Shown here in pieces: positions 1-6,633 of a stretch of 14,725 nucleotides of DNA. The stretch lies in contig JAFAJR010000359.1 in assembly GCA_019236085.1 (NCBI GenBank), positions 1-14,725 of the forward strand, in the 5' to 3' direction. Within the stretch, counting starts at the first letter, position 1, and every line of letters begins with the position of its first letter. The notes under the pieces were generated by a model. It was not told the origin of the DNA, searched no databases, and saw only the letters and a list, made by a program, of their open reading frames with translations. A program made the position numbers and the translations under genes. The stretch comes from Candidatus Dormiibacterota bacterium (GTDB taxonomy: Bacteria > Chloroflexota > Dormibacteria > Aeolococcales > Aeolococcaceae).

Positions 1-250
1 GCGAGCACTTCTCGATGAACCGGTCATGGCTCTTGGGCGAGTCCGGCGACACGCCGTACACCTCGACGCCGAGCTCGCGAAAGCGCGGATAGAGCTCGGT
101 GAACTCCTGGCCTTCGATGGTGCAGCCGGGCGTGTCGTCCTTGGGATAGAAGTACAGGACGGTGCGCCCGCTCTCCAGGTCGCGCTTGCTCACGCTGCCG
201 CCGCCGGTGGCGGTGAGTGTGAAATCGGGCAGTTCGGCGTCTTTCGGCAT
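1..250 (-). CDS. bcp: Peroxiredoxin of the Bcp/PrxQ type, 3' end outside the window
   Basis: Only the first 83 codons are in the window. The translation starts MPKDAELPDFTLTATGGG and carries the AhpC/TSA thioredoxin-fold core with the peroxidatic motif TPGCT (Cys43) after the strand VLYFYPKDD. Enzymes of this family reduce hydrogen peroxide and organic hydroperoxides in the cytoplasm, usually recycled by thioredoxin. The ATG at 250 is chosen because GGAGG lies 8 nt upstream on the minus strand (258-262) and the family's N-terminus begins here. The Cys five residues after the peroxidatic Cys that many Bcp proteins use for resolution is Gln48 here. Cys82, near the window edge, is a possible alternative resolving residue, but the alignment is not certain. 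The gene diverges from the small membrane-protein gene at 326. Confidence 0.9.
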   Translation of the reverse strand, partial: MPKDAELPDFTLTATGGGSVSKRDLESGRTVLYFYPKDDTPGCTIEGQEFTELYPRFRELGVEVYGVSPDSPKSHDRFIEKCS

Positions 251-284
251 TTCATGGTCCTCCGTGAACGTCAGCCGCCATCCC

Positions 285-290
285 AGTCTA
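285..290 (-). promoter_or_regulatory. -10 hexamer TAGACT for the peroxiredoxin gene
   Basis: The minus strand reads TTGCC-TAGACT about 34 nt before the ATG at 250, giving a predicted leader of roughly 28 nt that contains the GGAGG ribosome site. No TTGACA-like -35 is evident. The same hexamer precedes dxs and fdxA in this window. Confidence 0.5.
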
Positions 291-310
291 GGCAACGGGG
301 GAGGAGCACC

Positions 311-316
311 TATACT
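311..316 (+). promoter_or_regulatory. -10 hexamer TATACT for the membrane-protein gene
   Basis: TATACT ends 9 nt before the ATG at 326, so the predicted transcript starts at or within about three bases of the start codon (leaderless or nearly so). No ribosome site lies between hexamer and ATG, which agrees with leaderless initiation. The GAGGAG at 301-306 would lie upstream of the transcript start. Confidence 0.5.
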
Positions 317-325
317 CGGCCGCCG

Positions 326-688
326 ATGCCTGCCCGGGCCGCGGACGCCACCGACCGGGGCCGGGTGCGCGCCGTCCCCGTGCTGTTGCGTTTCATCTCC
401 TGCGGCCTGCTCGGCGTTGGATTCGGGGTGCTGTGGCGGTTCACGCTGGCGCCGGCAAAGGTGGGGATAGGCAGCGCGTTTGCGGGGATCTTCTTCCTGC
501 TCCTGGGATTCATTGTCGGCGGGGTGAGCTGGTACGTGCACGACCTCCGGGTTCGAGCCCGCGACCCTGACGCGATGCCCGACGAGCGCATGGTGTTCTC
601 GTTCGTGGTGTTCGTGGCGATGCCGTTCGCCGTTCTGGTGGTGATCGGGCTCATCTGGCTGCTCGCCTTCATCATCGGAGCCAGATAG
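326..688 (+). CDS. Small integral membrane protein with three predicted helices, function unknown
   Basis: 120 residues. Hydrophobic segments lie at about 18-37, 48-70 and 90-117. A short basic N-terminus (RAADATDRGRVRA) precedes the first, and a charged loop (VHDLRVRARDPDAMPDERM, 71-89) separates the second and third. I do not recognise a family; membrane proteins of this size with no catalytic motif are common in actinomycetes. The frame is open further upstream, but ATG 326 is preferred because the -10 hexamer TATACT sits just before it and the upstream part is antisense to the peroxiredoxin gene. Transcription should stop at the hairpin/T-tract at 743-773. Confidence 0.7.
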   Translation: MPARAADATDRGRVRAVPVLLRFISCGLLGVGFGVLWRFTLAPAKVGIGSAFAGIFFLLLGFIVGGVSWYVHDLRVRARDPDAMPDERMVFSFVVFVAMPFAVLVVIGLIWLLAFIIGAR

Positions 689-722
689 CCGGCGACGGCG
701 GATTCATTCCGCCGAAGCCGGC
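688..722. other. Imperfect inverted repeat overlapping the membrane-protein stop codon
   Basis: GCCGGC-GAC-GGCGG-ATTCATT-CCGCC-GAA-GCCGGC folds into an 11-bp stem interrupted by one 3x3 internal loop. It begins on the last base of the TAG stop. It has no T-tract on either strand, so it may act only as an mRNA 3'-end structure ahead of the stronger terminator at 743. Confidence 0.4.
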
Positions 723-742
723 ACCTTGCGGTGGGGGGTGTG

Positions 743-773
743 CGAGGGGGGAGCCTGCTCCACCCTCGTTTTT
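743..773 (+). terminator. Intrinsic terminator after the membrane-protein gene
   Basis: CGAGGG-G-GGAG-CCTG-CTCC-A-CCCTCG is an 11-position stem with one mismatch and a four-base loop. On the plus strand it is followed directly by TTTTT (769-773). The T-tract overlaps the stop codon of the convergent SirB1-like gene (772-774), so the two transcription units meet here. Confidence 0.8.
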
Positions 774-1593
774 AGTTGAGGAACGCTCGGAGGCGGCCGG
801 CGACCTCATTGATGGGATCACGATCAGACGCGCCGTCGCCACTGTACTCGAGATAGAAGCGCAGATCGCAGAGCGCTCGTCTGGCGTCGCCACAGCGCCA
901 CAGGAGCAGCCCACGGTCGCGGCGTTCGCCCGGGTCGTCGGGACGCAACGCCACACAGCGATCTGCGGCGCGCAGCGCCGCATCCCAGCGTTCCAGCGCG
1001 GTGTAGCAGCCGCGCAGGTTGTGCGACATCCGCACCAGGATGCTGCGCGTGTCGGCGCGGCGCAGCCAGGCAGGCTCGAGCGAATCCACCCTCGAACCGG
1101 TGGCGTGTTCGACCAGGTGACGCGTTGCGTCCTCGTCCAGAGGTTCCCCGCCGTCGAGCGCATCGAAGAGCGTGTCGCCGACCCTCACCAGGAAGTGACC
1201 AGGCGTGTTGACACCCTCGATGGGAATGGCGGCACGGCGGCCCACCGCAATCCAGATGGCTGCGCAGGTGATGGGCATCCCGGCGCCGCTCTGCAGCACC
1301 GAATGCAGGTAGTGCGCCTTGGGGTCGCCACCACCTGCACCGTGCAAACGCAGCCGGTCGTGCAGCAGCGATGCCACCAATGGCGCGTCGCTGGGGCTGC
1401 AGCCGTTGATGCCGCAGCGCGAACGAAGCTCGCCGGCGAGCGTGTCGATGCGCTCCAGCCAGGGCCTGGGATCCAGCTCAGGGTGGTCTTCGACAGCCAG
1501 CCACAGCGCTGCCTCGGCGACGTCGCCGTCGCCGGCAGCGAGCGCAACCAGGGCTTCACGCGCGTCGGTCGCGTCCATGGCGGCCCGTATCAT
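772..1593 (-). CDS. SirB1-family protein: transglutaminase-like domain plus TPR-type tail
   Basis: 273 residues from the ATG at 1593. Residues 93-150 carry the recognisable SirB1/Transglut_core2 signature: YLHSVLQSGAGMPITCAAIW, then VGRRAAIPIEGVNTPGHFLVR (His133) and DALDGGEPL (Asp144). This gives a possible Cys110/His133/Asp144-like arrangement, although catalytic activity is not established for this family. Residues 185-250 look like tetratricopeptide helices, with the typical phrase ALRAADRCVALRPDDPGERRDRGLL. The biochemical role is unknown; homologues are usually soluble and cytoplasmic. The start could also be the ATG at 1578. 1593 is preferred for a GGAG 12 nt upstream. Only 39 bp separate this start from the divergent dxs start, so the two promoters must overlap. 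Confidence 0.85.
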   Translation of the reverse strand: MIRAAMDATDAREALVALAAGDGDVAEAALWLAVEDHPELDPRPWLERIDTLAGELRSRCGINGCSPSDAPLVASLLHDRLRLHGAGGGDPKAHYLHSVLQSGAGMPITCAAIWIAVGRRAAIPIEGVNTPGHFLVRVGDTLFDALDGGEPLDEDATRHLVEHATGSRVDSLEPAWLRRADTRSILVRMSHNLRGCYTALERWDAALRAADRCVALRPDDPGERRDRGLLLWRCGDARRALCDLRFYLEYSGDGASDRDPINEVAGRLRAFLN

Positions 1594-1620
1594 GCCGCCG
1601 CCGCCTGCTCCGGGGTCAAC

Positions 1621-1626
1621 TAGACT
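1621..1626 (+). promoter_or_regulatory. -10 hexamer TAGACT giving a leaderless dxs transcript
   Basis: TAGACT is followed by exactly six bases and then the dxs ATG (1633). The expected transcript start therefore coincides with the A of the start codon. There is no Shine-Dalgarno sequence before the ATG, and no -35 consensus stands out. Confidence 0.65.
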
Positions 1627-1632
1627 GGGTTC

Positions 1633-3507
1633 ATGCTCCTGGACGAGATCGCCGGCCCGGAGGATCTGCGCGGGCTCGGACCGAATGACCTCGACCGGCT
1701 GAGCCAAGAGATCCGCGCGTTCCTGGTCAGCGCAGTCTCACGCACCGGCGGCCACCTCGGGCCGAACCTGGGTGTGGTGGAGCTGACCCTCGCGCTGCAC
1801 CGCGTGTTCGACAGCCCCCGGGACGCCATTGTCTTCGACACCGGCCACCAGGCCTACGTGCACAAGATGGTCACCGGCCGGCTGCAGCGGTTCGACACGC
1901 TGCGGCAGCCGGGAGGGCTCAGCGGGTATCCGTCCCGCCGCGAGTCTGAGCACGATCTCATCGAGAACTCGCACGCGTCCACCGGACTCTCGTACGCGCT
2001 AGGACTGGCCATGGCGCGGAGGCTGCGCGGTGACACAGACAAGGTTGTGTGCGTCATCGGCGACGGCGCTCTCACCGGCGGCATGGCCTACGAAGCGCTG
2101 AACAACATCGGCCAGTTGAAGCCGGAGATGGTCATCATCCTCAACGACAACGGCCGCTCCTACGCACCGACGGTCGGCGGCATTGCGGAGAACCTCGGCC
2201 AGCTGCGTCTCTCGCCCACCTACGAGGCAGCCAAGGACAAGGCTGCCAATGCGCTGCGTGCTTTGCCCGCTGTCGGCGAGTCGGCGTACGAGACGGCGCG
2301 GCGGATGAAGAACTCACTGAAATCGCTGATCGCACCTGCATCCATCTTCGAGACGCTGGGACTGAAGTACGGCGGGCCTATCGACGGTCACGACGTGATG
2401 GCGATCGAAAAGGCGCTGCGCGATGCGTCGCGCTACAAGGGACCCGTGGTCGTGCACGTCGTCACCAACAAGGGCCAGGGCTACGGCCCTGCAGTTGCTG
2501 ACAAGGTCGACAAATTCCACGGCGTCTCCACGTTCGACCCGGACAGTGGCAGGCTGGCCTCGAGCGGCGTGAGCTGGACCGATGTGTTCGGCGAGGCGCT
2601 GTGCGAGGCTGCAGCGCAGGACGACAGGATCATCGCGATCACCGCCGCGATGGCGTCATCAACGGGGCTTCTGCAGTTTGCTGAGCGCTATCCGGATCGT
2701 TTCTTCGACGTCGGCATCGCCGAACAGCACGCGGTGACGTTCGCAGCCGGGCTGGCGCTGAACGGCATGCGCCCTGTGGTGTGCATCTACTCCACCTTCC
2801 TGCAGCGTGCGTTCGACCAGGTGGCGTGCGACGTCTCGCTGCACGGGCTTCCCGTCATGTTCGTGCTGGACCGCGCCGGCATCACCGGGCCCGATGGGGC
2901 GTCGCATCACGGCATGCTGGACATGGCCTATCTGCGCTGCATCCCCGGGATGACGGTGGCGGCGCCGAGCACGCCCGACGAGCTGCGCCGACTGGTGGCA
3001 ACAGGCCTGGCGGCAGAGCGTCCTTTCGCTATCCGCTATCCGCGCGGCGCGGCCCCATCCGCGGCCACGGCGCCACTGGAGCCGCTGCCGATCGGCCGGA
3101 TGCGCCTGGTCCGTTCGGGCAGCGACGCAGCCATCATCGCCGTGGGCAAGATGGTGGCTGCCGCGGAGCGCGCGGCCGACCTCCTGGCCGCGCGCGGCAT
3201 CTCGGCCAGCGTTGTCGACGGCCGTTTCGTCAAGCCGCTCGACCCCGAGATCGCGGCTCTCGCAGAGCGCCATCGCGCCGTGGTCACCGTCGAGGACGGC
3301 ACCGCCACCGGCGGCTTCGGCAGCGCCGTCGCCGAGCTGCTGGCAGCGGAAGGGGTGAGCGTCCCGGTACGGCGGCTGGGCCTCCCCGACCGCTTCATCG
3401 AGCACGGTGCACAGGCGGCACTGCTGTCGCAGTTCGGGCTCGACCCGGACGGCATCGCCGCGGTCGTCGTGGAGCTGGTGCCTGCGGCCAGCGCGATGGC
3501 CGGCTGA
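1633..3507 (+). CDS. dxs: 1-deoxy-D-xylulose-5-phosphate synthase
   Basis: 624 residues, full length for the family. The enzyme condenses pyruvate and glyceraldehyde 3-phosphate, using thiamine diphosphate and Mg2+, to start the MEP isoprenoid pathway in the cytoplasm. Visible hallmarks are TGGHLGPNLG (His41), FDTGHQAYVHK (68-78), the thiamine-diphosphate/Mg motif GDGALTGGMAYEALN (143-157) ending at NDN (171-173), the transketolase-type pyrimidine domain with GIAEQHAVTFAAGLA (catalytic Glu364), and DRAGITGPDGASHHGMLD (413-430). A C-terminal transketolase domain follows, with VEDGTATGGFGSAV. The start at 1633 follows a -10 hexamer by six bases, indicating leaderless translation. It heads a tight operon with the acetyltransferase (5-nt gap) and the VOC protein. 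No other isoprenoid gene is nearby. Confidence 0.98.
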   Translation: MLLDEIAGPEDLRGLGPNDLDRLSQEIRAFLVSAVSRTGGHLGPNLGVVELTLALHRVFDSPRDAIVFDTGHQAYVHKMVTGRLQRFDTLRQPGGLSGYPSRRESEHDLIENSHASTGLSYALGLAMARRLRGDTDKVVCVIGDGALTGGMAYEALNNIGQLKPEMVIILNDNGRSYAPTVGGIAENLGQLRLSPTYEAAKDKAANALRALPAVGESAYETARRMKNSLKSLIAPASIFETLGLKYGGPIDGHDVMAIEKALRDASRYKGPVVVHVVTNKGQGYGPAVADKVDKFHGVSTFDPDSGRLASSGVSWTDVFGEALCEAAAQDDRIIAITAAMASSTGLLQFAERYPDRFFDVGIAEQHAVTFAAGLALNGMRPVVCIYSTFLQRAFDQVACDVSLHGLPVMFVLDRAGITGPDGASHHGMLDMAYLRCIPGMTVAAPSTPDELRRLVATGLAAERPFAIRYPRGAAPSAATAPLEPLPIGRMRLVRSGSDAAIIAVGKMVAAAERAADLLAARGISASVVDGRFVKPLDPEIAALAERHRAVVTVEDGTATGGFGSAVAELLAAEGVSVPVRRLGLPDRFIEHGAQAALLSQFGLDPDGIAAVVVELVPAASAMAG

Positions 3508-3512
3508 CACAC

Positions 3513-3986
3513 ATGGCGCTGGGCCGGGTCGCCGGCCTCGAGATCCGAGCGGTGACTGCCGAGGCGGTGCGGCCACTCCGCCATCGGGTACTGCGAGCAG
3601 ACATGGCACTGGAGTCGGTGCGGACTGAGAGCGACGACCGCCCCGCCACCGTGCACCTAGCGGCGTTCGACGGCGATGAGATCGTGGGTGTGATGACGGT
3701 GTTCGCCGACCCATCACCATTGGGTGACTCCACGGCGCAGCGGATCCGCTGGATGGCAGTGGATCCGGCACGCCAGCGCGGAGCGATAGGCACCGCTTTG
3801 CTGGAAGCCGGGCTCGCAATTGCCAGGAAACGCCGCGCCGTATCGGTGTGGGCCGACGCGCGTGACACCGCCCTCGGCTTCTACGAGCGTCACGGCTTCA
3901 GGCCGTCCGGACCCAGCTTCATCGATCCCGAGACCGGTCTCGCGCATACTCCCGTGGTGCTCGATCTGATCGGCGACCGCGCATGA
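3513..3986 (+). CDS. GNAT-family N-acetyltransferase
   Basis: 157 residues. The acetyl-CoA-binding core is visible as the strand IRWMAVDPARQRGAIGTALL (78-97), with the pyrophosphate-loop pattern RQRGAIG (87-93). It is followed by helix and strand VSVWADARDTALGFYERHGF (110-129), typical of GNAT motif B. The acceptor substrate cannot be read from the sequence. The ATG at 3513 lies 5 nt after the dxs stop. The open frame extends back inside dxs, but that part is a shadow of dxs. The last four bases overlap the next gene (ATGA at 3983), so translation of the three genes is probably coupled. No ribosome site is clear before the ATG, which again suggests coupling to dxs. Confidence 0.88.
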   Translation: MALGRVAGLEIRAVTAEAVRPLRHRVLRADMALESVRTESDDRPATVHLAAFDGDEIVGVMTVFADPSPLGDSTAQRIRWMAVDPARQRGAIGTALLEAGLAIARKRRAVSVWADARDTALGFYERHGFRPSGPSFIDPETGLAHTPVVLDLIGDRA

Positions 3987-4372
3987 CGCTGCGCTGGCAG
4001 TCCATCGTCGTCGACTGCGAAAACGCGCAGCGCGTCGGCGAGTTCTGGTCGGCGGTCTTCCGGCTGCCGCTCCAGGGTGACCCGCCGGTCGAAGGCGAGG
4101 ACAACGAGTTCTGGCTCGACTTCGGCGGAGGTCCAGACCTCCTCTTCATCGAGGTCCCGGAGCCCAAGTCGGTGAAGGACCGGCTGCACATCGATCTCCG
4201 GCCCGACGACCAGGCGGCGGAGGTGGCGCGCCTCGAGGCCCTGGGGGCGCGGCGCGTGGACATCGGTCAGGGCGACGTCACCTGGGTGGTGATGGCCGAC
4301 GTCGAAGGCAACGAGTTCTGCGTGCTGCGGCCCCTGCGCGAGGACGAGACGGCGACGCAGCCGCCCAGCTAG
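3983..4372 (+). CDS. VOC-superfamily (glyoxalase/bleomycin-resistance-like) protein
   Basis: 129 residues with a single glyoxalase-like fold of two beta-alpha-beta-beta-beta halves: LRWQSIVVDCENAQRVGEFW at the start, and LHIDLRPDDQAAEVARLEAL (68-87) then WVVMADVEGNEFCVLRPL (101-118) in the second half. The position of the first metal ligand, often His in metal-dependent VOC enzymes, is Gln6 or Ser7 here, whereas His69 and Glu111 are in place. It may therefore not be a classical metallo-glyoxalase. The substrate is unknown. The ATGA overlap with the acetyltransferase makes it the last gene of the dxs operon. The C-terminal dozen residues are acidic and polar and probably disordered. Confidence 0.85.
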   Translation: MTLRWQSIVVDCENAQRVGEFWSAVFRLPLQGDPPVEGEDNEFWLDFGGGPDLLFIEVPEPKSVKDRLHIDLRPDDQAAEVARLEALGARRVDIGQGDVTWVVMADVEGNEFCVLRPLREDETATQPPS

Positions 4373-4462
4373 GCCACGCGGGCCCTCAGGTCAGCGCCCG
4401 GCGTGCGGCACATAGATGGAGTCCACACCGGCCTCGCGACCTCCGTGCTGAAGGGGGTTGCG

Positions 4463-4488
4463 CGAAGGGGGAACCCTTTCCCCCTTCG
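4463..4488. terminator. Perfect 11-bp hairpin between the dxs operon and glnA
   Basis: CGAAGGGGGAA-CCCT-TTCCCCCTTCG is a perfect inverted repeat with a four-base loop. On the plus strand it is followed by AAAAATT rather than a T-tract, so it would be a U-less (GC-hairpin) terminator for the dxs operon. A second copy of the left arm, GAAGGGGG at 4450-4457, could compete for the same pairing. On the minus strand it is the second hairpin downstream of glnA. Confidence 0.5.
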
Positions 4489-4519
4489 AAAAATTGAGGG
4501 GCCGCCGAAGCGGCCCCTC
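4489..4519 (-). terminator. Intrinsic terminator of glnA
   Basis: On the minus strand GAGGGGCCGC-TTCG-GCGGCCCCTC forms a perfect 10-bp stem capped by a UUCG tetraloop, followed by AATTTTT (4495-4489). It begins about 31 nt after the glnA stop codon. This is the strongest terminator in the window. Confidence 0.9.
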
Positions 4520-4550
4520 GCACCAGGGTGTGACGAATGAGGCTGAGCAG

Positions 4551-6041
4551 TCAGCCGTCGTAGTAGAGGTGGAACTCGTAAGGGTGAGGCCGCAGCCGGA
4601 TGGGGTCCACCTCGCGCTCGCGCTTGTAGCTGATGTAGGTGTCGATCACGTCGTCGGTGAACACGCCGTCCTGTAGCAGGAACTCGTGGTCCTTCTCCAG
4701 CGCATCCAGCACCTCGGGCAGCGATCCCGGAAGGTCTTTCACGCGGTCCGCTTCGGGACCCTCGAGCTCGTACAGGTCCGCCTCCACGGGCTTCGGCGGC
4801 TCGATCCTTCGCTTGATGCCGTCGATCCCGGCCATCAGCATCGCGGAGAAGGCGAAGTACGGGTTGCACATCGGGTCGGGGGAGCGGAACTCAAGCCGGC
4901 GCGCCGCGGGCTTGCTGCTGTAGGTGGGGATGCGCACGCAGGCGCTGCGGTTGCGAGCGCTGTATGCCAGCTTGATGGGCGCCTCGTAGCCGGGCACCAA
5001 CCGGCGGTAGCTGTTGGTTGTCGGCGCGGCAAAGGCCAGCAGCGCAGGAGCGTGGGCCAGCAGTCCGCCGATGTACCAGCGAGCGGTGTCGCTGAGCAGC
5101 GCGTAGCCCTCCTTGTCGAAGAACAGCGGCGCGCCGTCCTTCCACAGGGATTGATGCGTGTGCATGCCGCTGCCGTTGTCGCCGAAGAGCGGCTTGGGCA
5201 TGAAGGTCGCCGTGTAGCCGTGCTGATAGCACACCGTCTTGACGATGCTCTTGTACTGCAACACCTTGTCGGCCATCGACACCAGCGTGTCGAAGCGCAT
5301 GTCGATCTCGGTCTGGCCCGCGGTCCCGACCTCGTGATGATGCACCTCGACGGGGATGCCGGACTCCTGCAGCGCGAGCACGATGCGGCTGCGCAGATCC
5401 TGCAGCATGTCCACCGGCGGCACCGGGAAATAGCCCTCCTTGAAGCGCGGCCGGAAGCCGAGGTTCGCAGTGCCGTTCTTGCCGCTGTTCCAGATGCCTT
5501 CGTCGGAATCGATGTGGTAATAGCCCTCGTGCGCGTTCTGGTCGTAGCGCACGGAGTTGAAGATGTAGAACTCGCACTCCGGGCCCCAGTACGATGTGTC
5601 GGCGATGCCGCTGTCGCGCAGGTAGGCTTCCGCCTTTTTGGCGACATACCGTGGATCACGGGTGTAGGGCTGCAGCGTGATGGGGTCGGCGATGTCGCAG
5701 ACGATCACCAGCGTGCGCACGTCTAGCGAGGGGTCGACGAAGGTTCGACCCGGGTCCGGGAAGAGCAGCATGTCGCTCTCGTGGATCTTCTGGAACCCGC
5801 GGATGCTCGAGCCGTCAAAGCCGATGCCCTCGCGGAACAGCGACTCGCTGAGCTCCGACACAGGAATGCTGAAGTGTTGCCAGCTGCCCACCAGGTCGGT
5901 GAAGCGCAGATCGACCATCTGCACCGCCTGCTCCTGGGCGTCGCGAATGACGTCCTTGGGCGACGGGGCCGGCTTCCATGCCGCCGCGGTGTCGGGGCGG
6001 CGCTCCGTCACGCGCACGCCGAGCGCTTCGTCCACTGCCAT
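4551..6041 (-). CDS. glnA: Glutamine synthetase, type I-beta
   Basis: 496 residues. It forms glutamine from glutamate, ammonia and ATP; the family is a cytoplasmic dodecamer. Seen in order: MVDLRFTD (42-49), the ammonium-site loop FDGSS (75-79), GPECEFYIF (153-161) with metal-ligand Glu, HHHEVGTAGQTEID (234-247), PKPLFGDNGSGMHTHQSLW (282-300), NRSACVRIP (364-372) and the LEFRSPDP segment (383-390). Tyr424 in ADLYELEG matches the adenylylation tyrosine of GSI-beta enzymes. The residue before IHESD is Lys (QKIHESD), not the Arg of GSI-alpha, and the end RPHPYEFHLYYDG is GSI-beta-like. The ATG at 6041 is set by GGAGG six bases upstream. The N-terminus is about 25 residues longer than in the E. 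coli enzyme. Control by adenylylation is likely but is inferred from the Tyr. Confidence 0.97.
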   Translation of the reverse strand: MAVDEALGVRVTERRPDTAAAWKPAPSPKDVIRDAQEQAVQMVDLRFTDLVGSWQHFSIPVSELSESLFREGIGFDGSSIRGFQKIHESDMLLFPDPGRTFVDPSLDVRTLVIVCDIADPITLQPYTRDPRYVAKKAEAYLRDSGIADTSYWGPECEFYIFNSVRYDQNAHEGYYHIDSDEGIWNSGKNGTANLGFRPRFKEGYFPVPPVDMLQDLRSRIVLALQESGIPVEVHHHEVGTAGQTEIDMRFDTLVSMADKVLQYKSIVKTVCYQHGYTATFMPKPLFGDNGSGMHTHQSLWKDGAPLFFDKEGYALLSDTARWYIGGLLAHAPALLAFAAPTTNSYRRLVPGYEAPIKLAYSARNRSACVRIPTYSSKPAARRLEFRSPDPMCNPYFAFSAMLMAGIDGIKRRIEPPKPVEADLYELEGPEADRVKDLPGSLPEVLDALEKDHEFLLQDGVFTDDVIDTYISYKREREVDPIRLRPHPYEFHLYYDG

Positions 6042-6108
6042 GCCAACCTCCTGCGGAACCTGGTGCCTGACCAACAGGCTAGGCAGACCGCGGCGGCGCT
6101 TCTATGGG

Positions 6109-6121
6109 CTCGTCAGACGAG
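6109..6121. promoter_or_regulatory. 13-bp perfect palindrome upstream of glnA
   Basis: CTCGTC-A-GACGAG lies 68 bp upstream of the glnA start. Its centre is 31 bp, about three helical turns, from the centre of the 17-bp palindrome at 6138-6154. It is a candidate operator half of a paired site. No regulator is assigned, and no GTNAC-N6-GTNAC GlnR-type box was seen here. Confidence 0.35.
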
Positions 6122-6137
6122 AGCAACGCCACTCGGC

Positions 6138-6154
6138 TTGTGCGCAGCGCACAA
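6138..6154. promoter_or_regulatory. 17-bp perfect palindrome between fdxA and glnA
   Basis: TTGTGCGC-A-GCGCACAA is a perfect inverted repeat with a single central base. It begins 18 bp beyond the fdxA stop on the minus strand. It could be a dimeric-regulator operator for glnA or, as RNA, a hairpin (stem about 6-8 bp) closing the fdxA transcript. No T-tract follows it, which makes the terminator reading weaker. Confidence 0.4.
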
Positions 6155-6172
6155 AGGCCGGCTGTGTGTCCG

Positions 6173-6475
6173 TCAGCCTGAGGCTGCGGCTCGCTCCGGC
6201 TTCAGGTCGTCGACCTTCGTGCGGGCGGACGCCTTGTCCTTGAAATAGACCTTGTTGATGTCCACGAAGGGCACCTGCTGGGTGGGCACGTCCTCCTCGG
6301 CGAAGATGGCGTCCACAGGACAGGGGTCGACGCAGGCCCCGCAGTCGATGCACTCGTCGGGATCGATGTAGACCATGCGGTCCTCGTCCGCCTCGTGGAT
6401 GCAGTCGACGGGGCAGACCTCGATGCACGACTTGTCCTTGAGGTCGATGCAGGTCTCGGTCACCACGTAGGTCAT
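6173..6475 (-). CDS. fdxA: Seven-iron ferredoxin (3Fe-4S/4Fe-4S), FdxA type
   Basis: 100 residues. An electron carrier: the N-terminal half holds the two clusters, with Cys9, Cys17, Cys21 and Cys25 in CIDLKDKSCIEVCPVDC and Cys42, Cys45, Cys48 and Cys52 in CIDCGACVDPCP. By analogy with Azotobacter ferredoxin I, Cys9/17/52 would bind the 3Fe-4S cluster and Cys21/42/45/48 the 4Fe-4S cluster, leaving Cys25 free. The C-terminal 40 residues match the tail typical of mycobacterial FdxA (PFVDINKVYFKDKASARTK). The open frame extends upstream, but ATG 6475 gives the canonical MTYVVTETC start and is preceded by the -10 hexamer TAGACT. The gene lies upstream of glnA, with 131 bp between the two, and diverges from amt. 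Confidence 0.95.
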   Translation of the reverse strand: MTYVVTETCIDLKDKSCIEVCPVDCIHEADEDRMVYIDPDECIDCGACVDPCPVDAIFAEEDVPTQQVPFVDINKVYFKDKASARTKVDDLKPERAAASG

Positions 6476-6483
6476 CGCGATCC

Positions 6484-6489
6484 AGTCTA
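6484..6489 (-). promoter_or_regulatory. Extended -10 TGC-TAGACT for fdxA
   Basis: The minus strand reads TTGC-TAGACT, then eight bases, then the fdxA ATG. The TG one base before the hexamer makes an extended -10, and the start would be leaderless or within a base or two of it. No ribosome site precedes the ATG. Confidence 0.6.
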
Positions 6490-6633
6490 GCAAGCGTTTC
6501 CAAGGCGTCGACCCTGGTGCGTGACGACCGGCTGCAGGGGGACTGGATTTGTATGCCGCGCACATGGAATCGAGCCGAGCATGAACGGAGAATCCCCCGA
6601 AAGCGGCGGCGGCGCCGCGCACGGAGGACCGTC

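Noticed and set aside
4372..4551. A small gene or RNA between the VOC gene and glnA
   Set aside because: The interval is explained by terminator hairpins, and the open frames in it are short, without a start signal or a recognisable product.
6476..6633. GlnR box or sigma-54 promoter upstream of amt
   Set aside because: Only one GTGAC half-site (6521-6525) was found, without a partner at six bases. No GG-N10-GC pair in a sigma-54 context was found. No TANNNT hexamer is present either, so the amt promoter remains unidentified.
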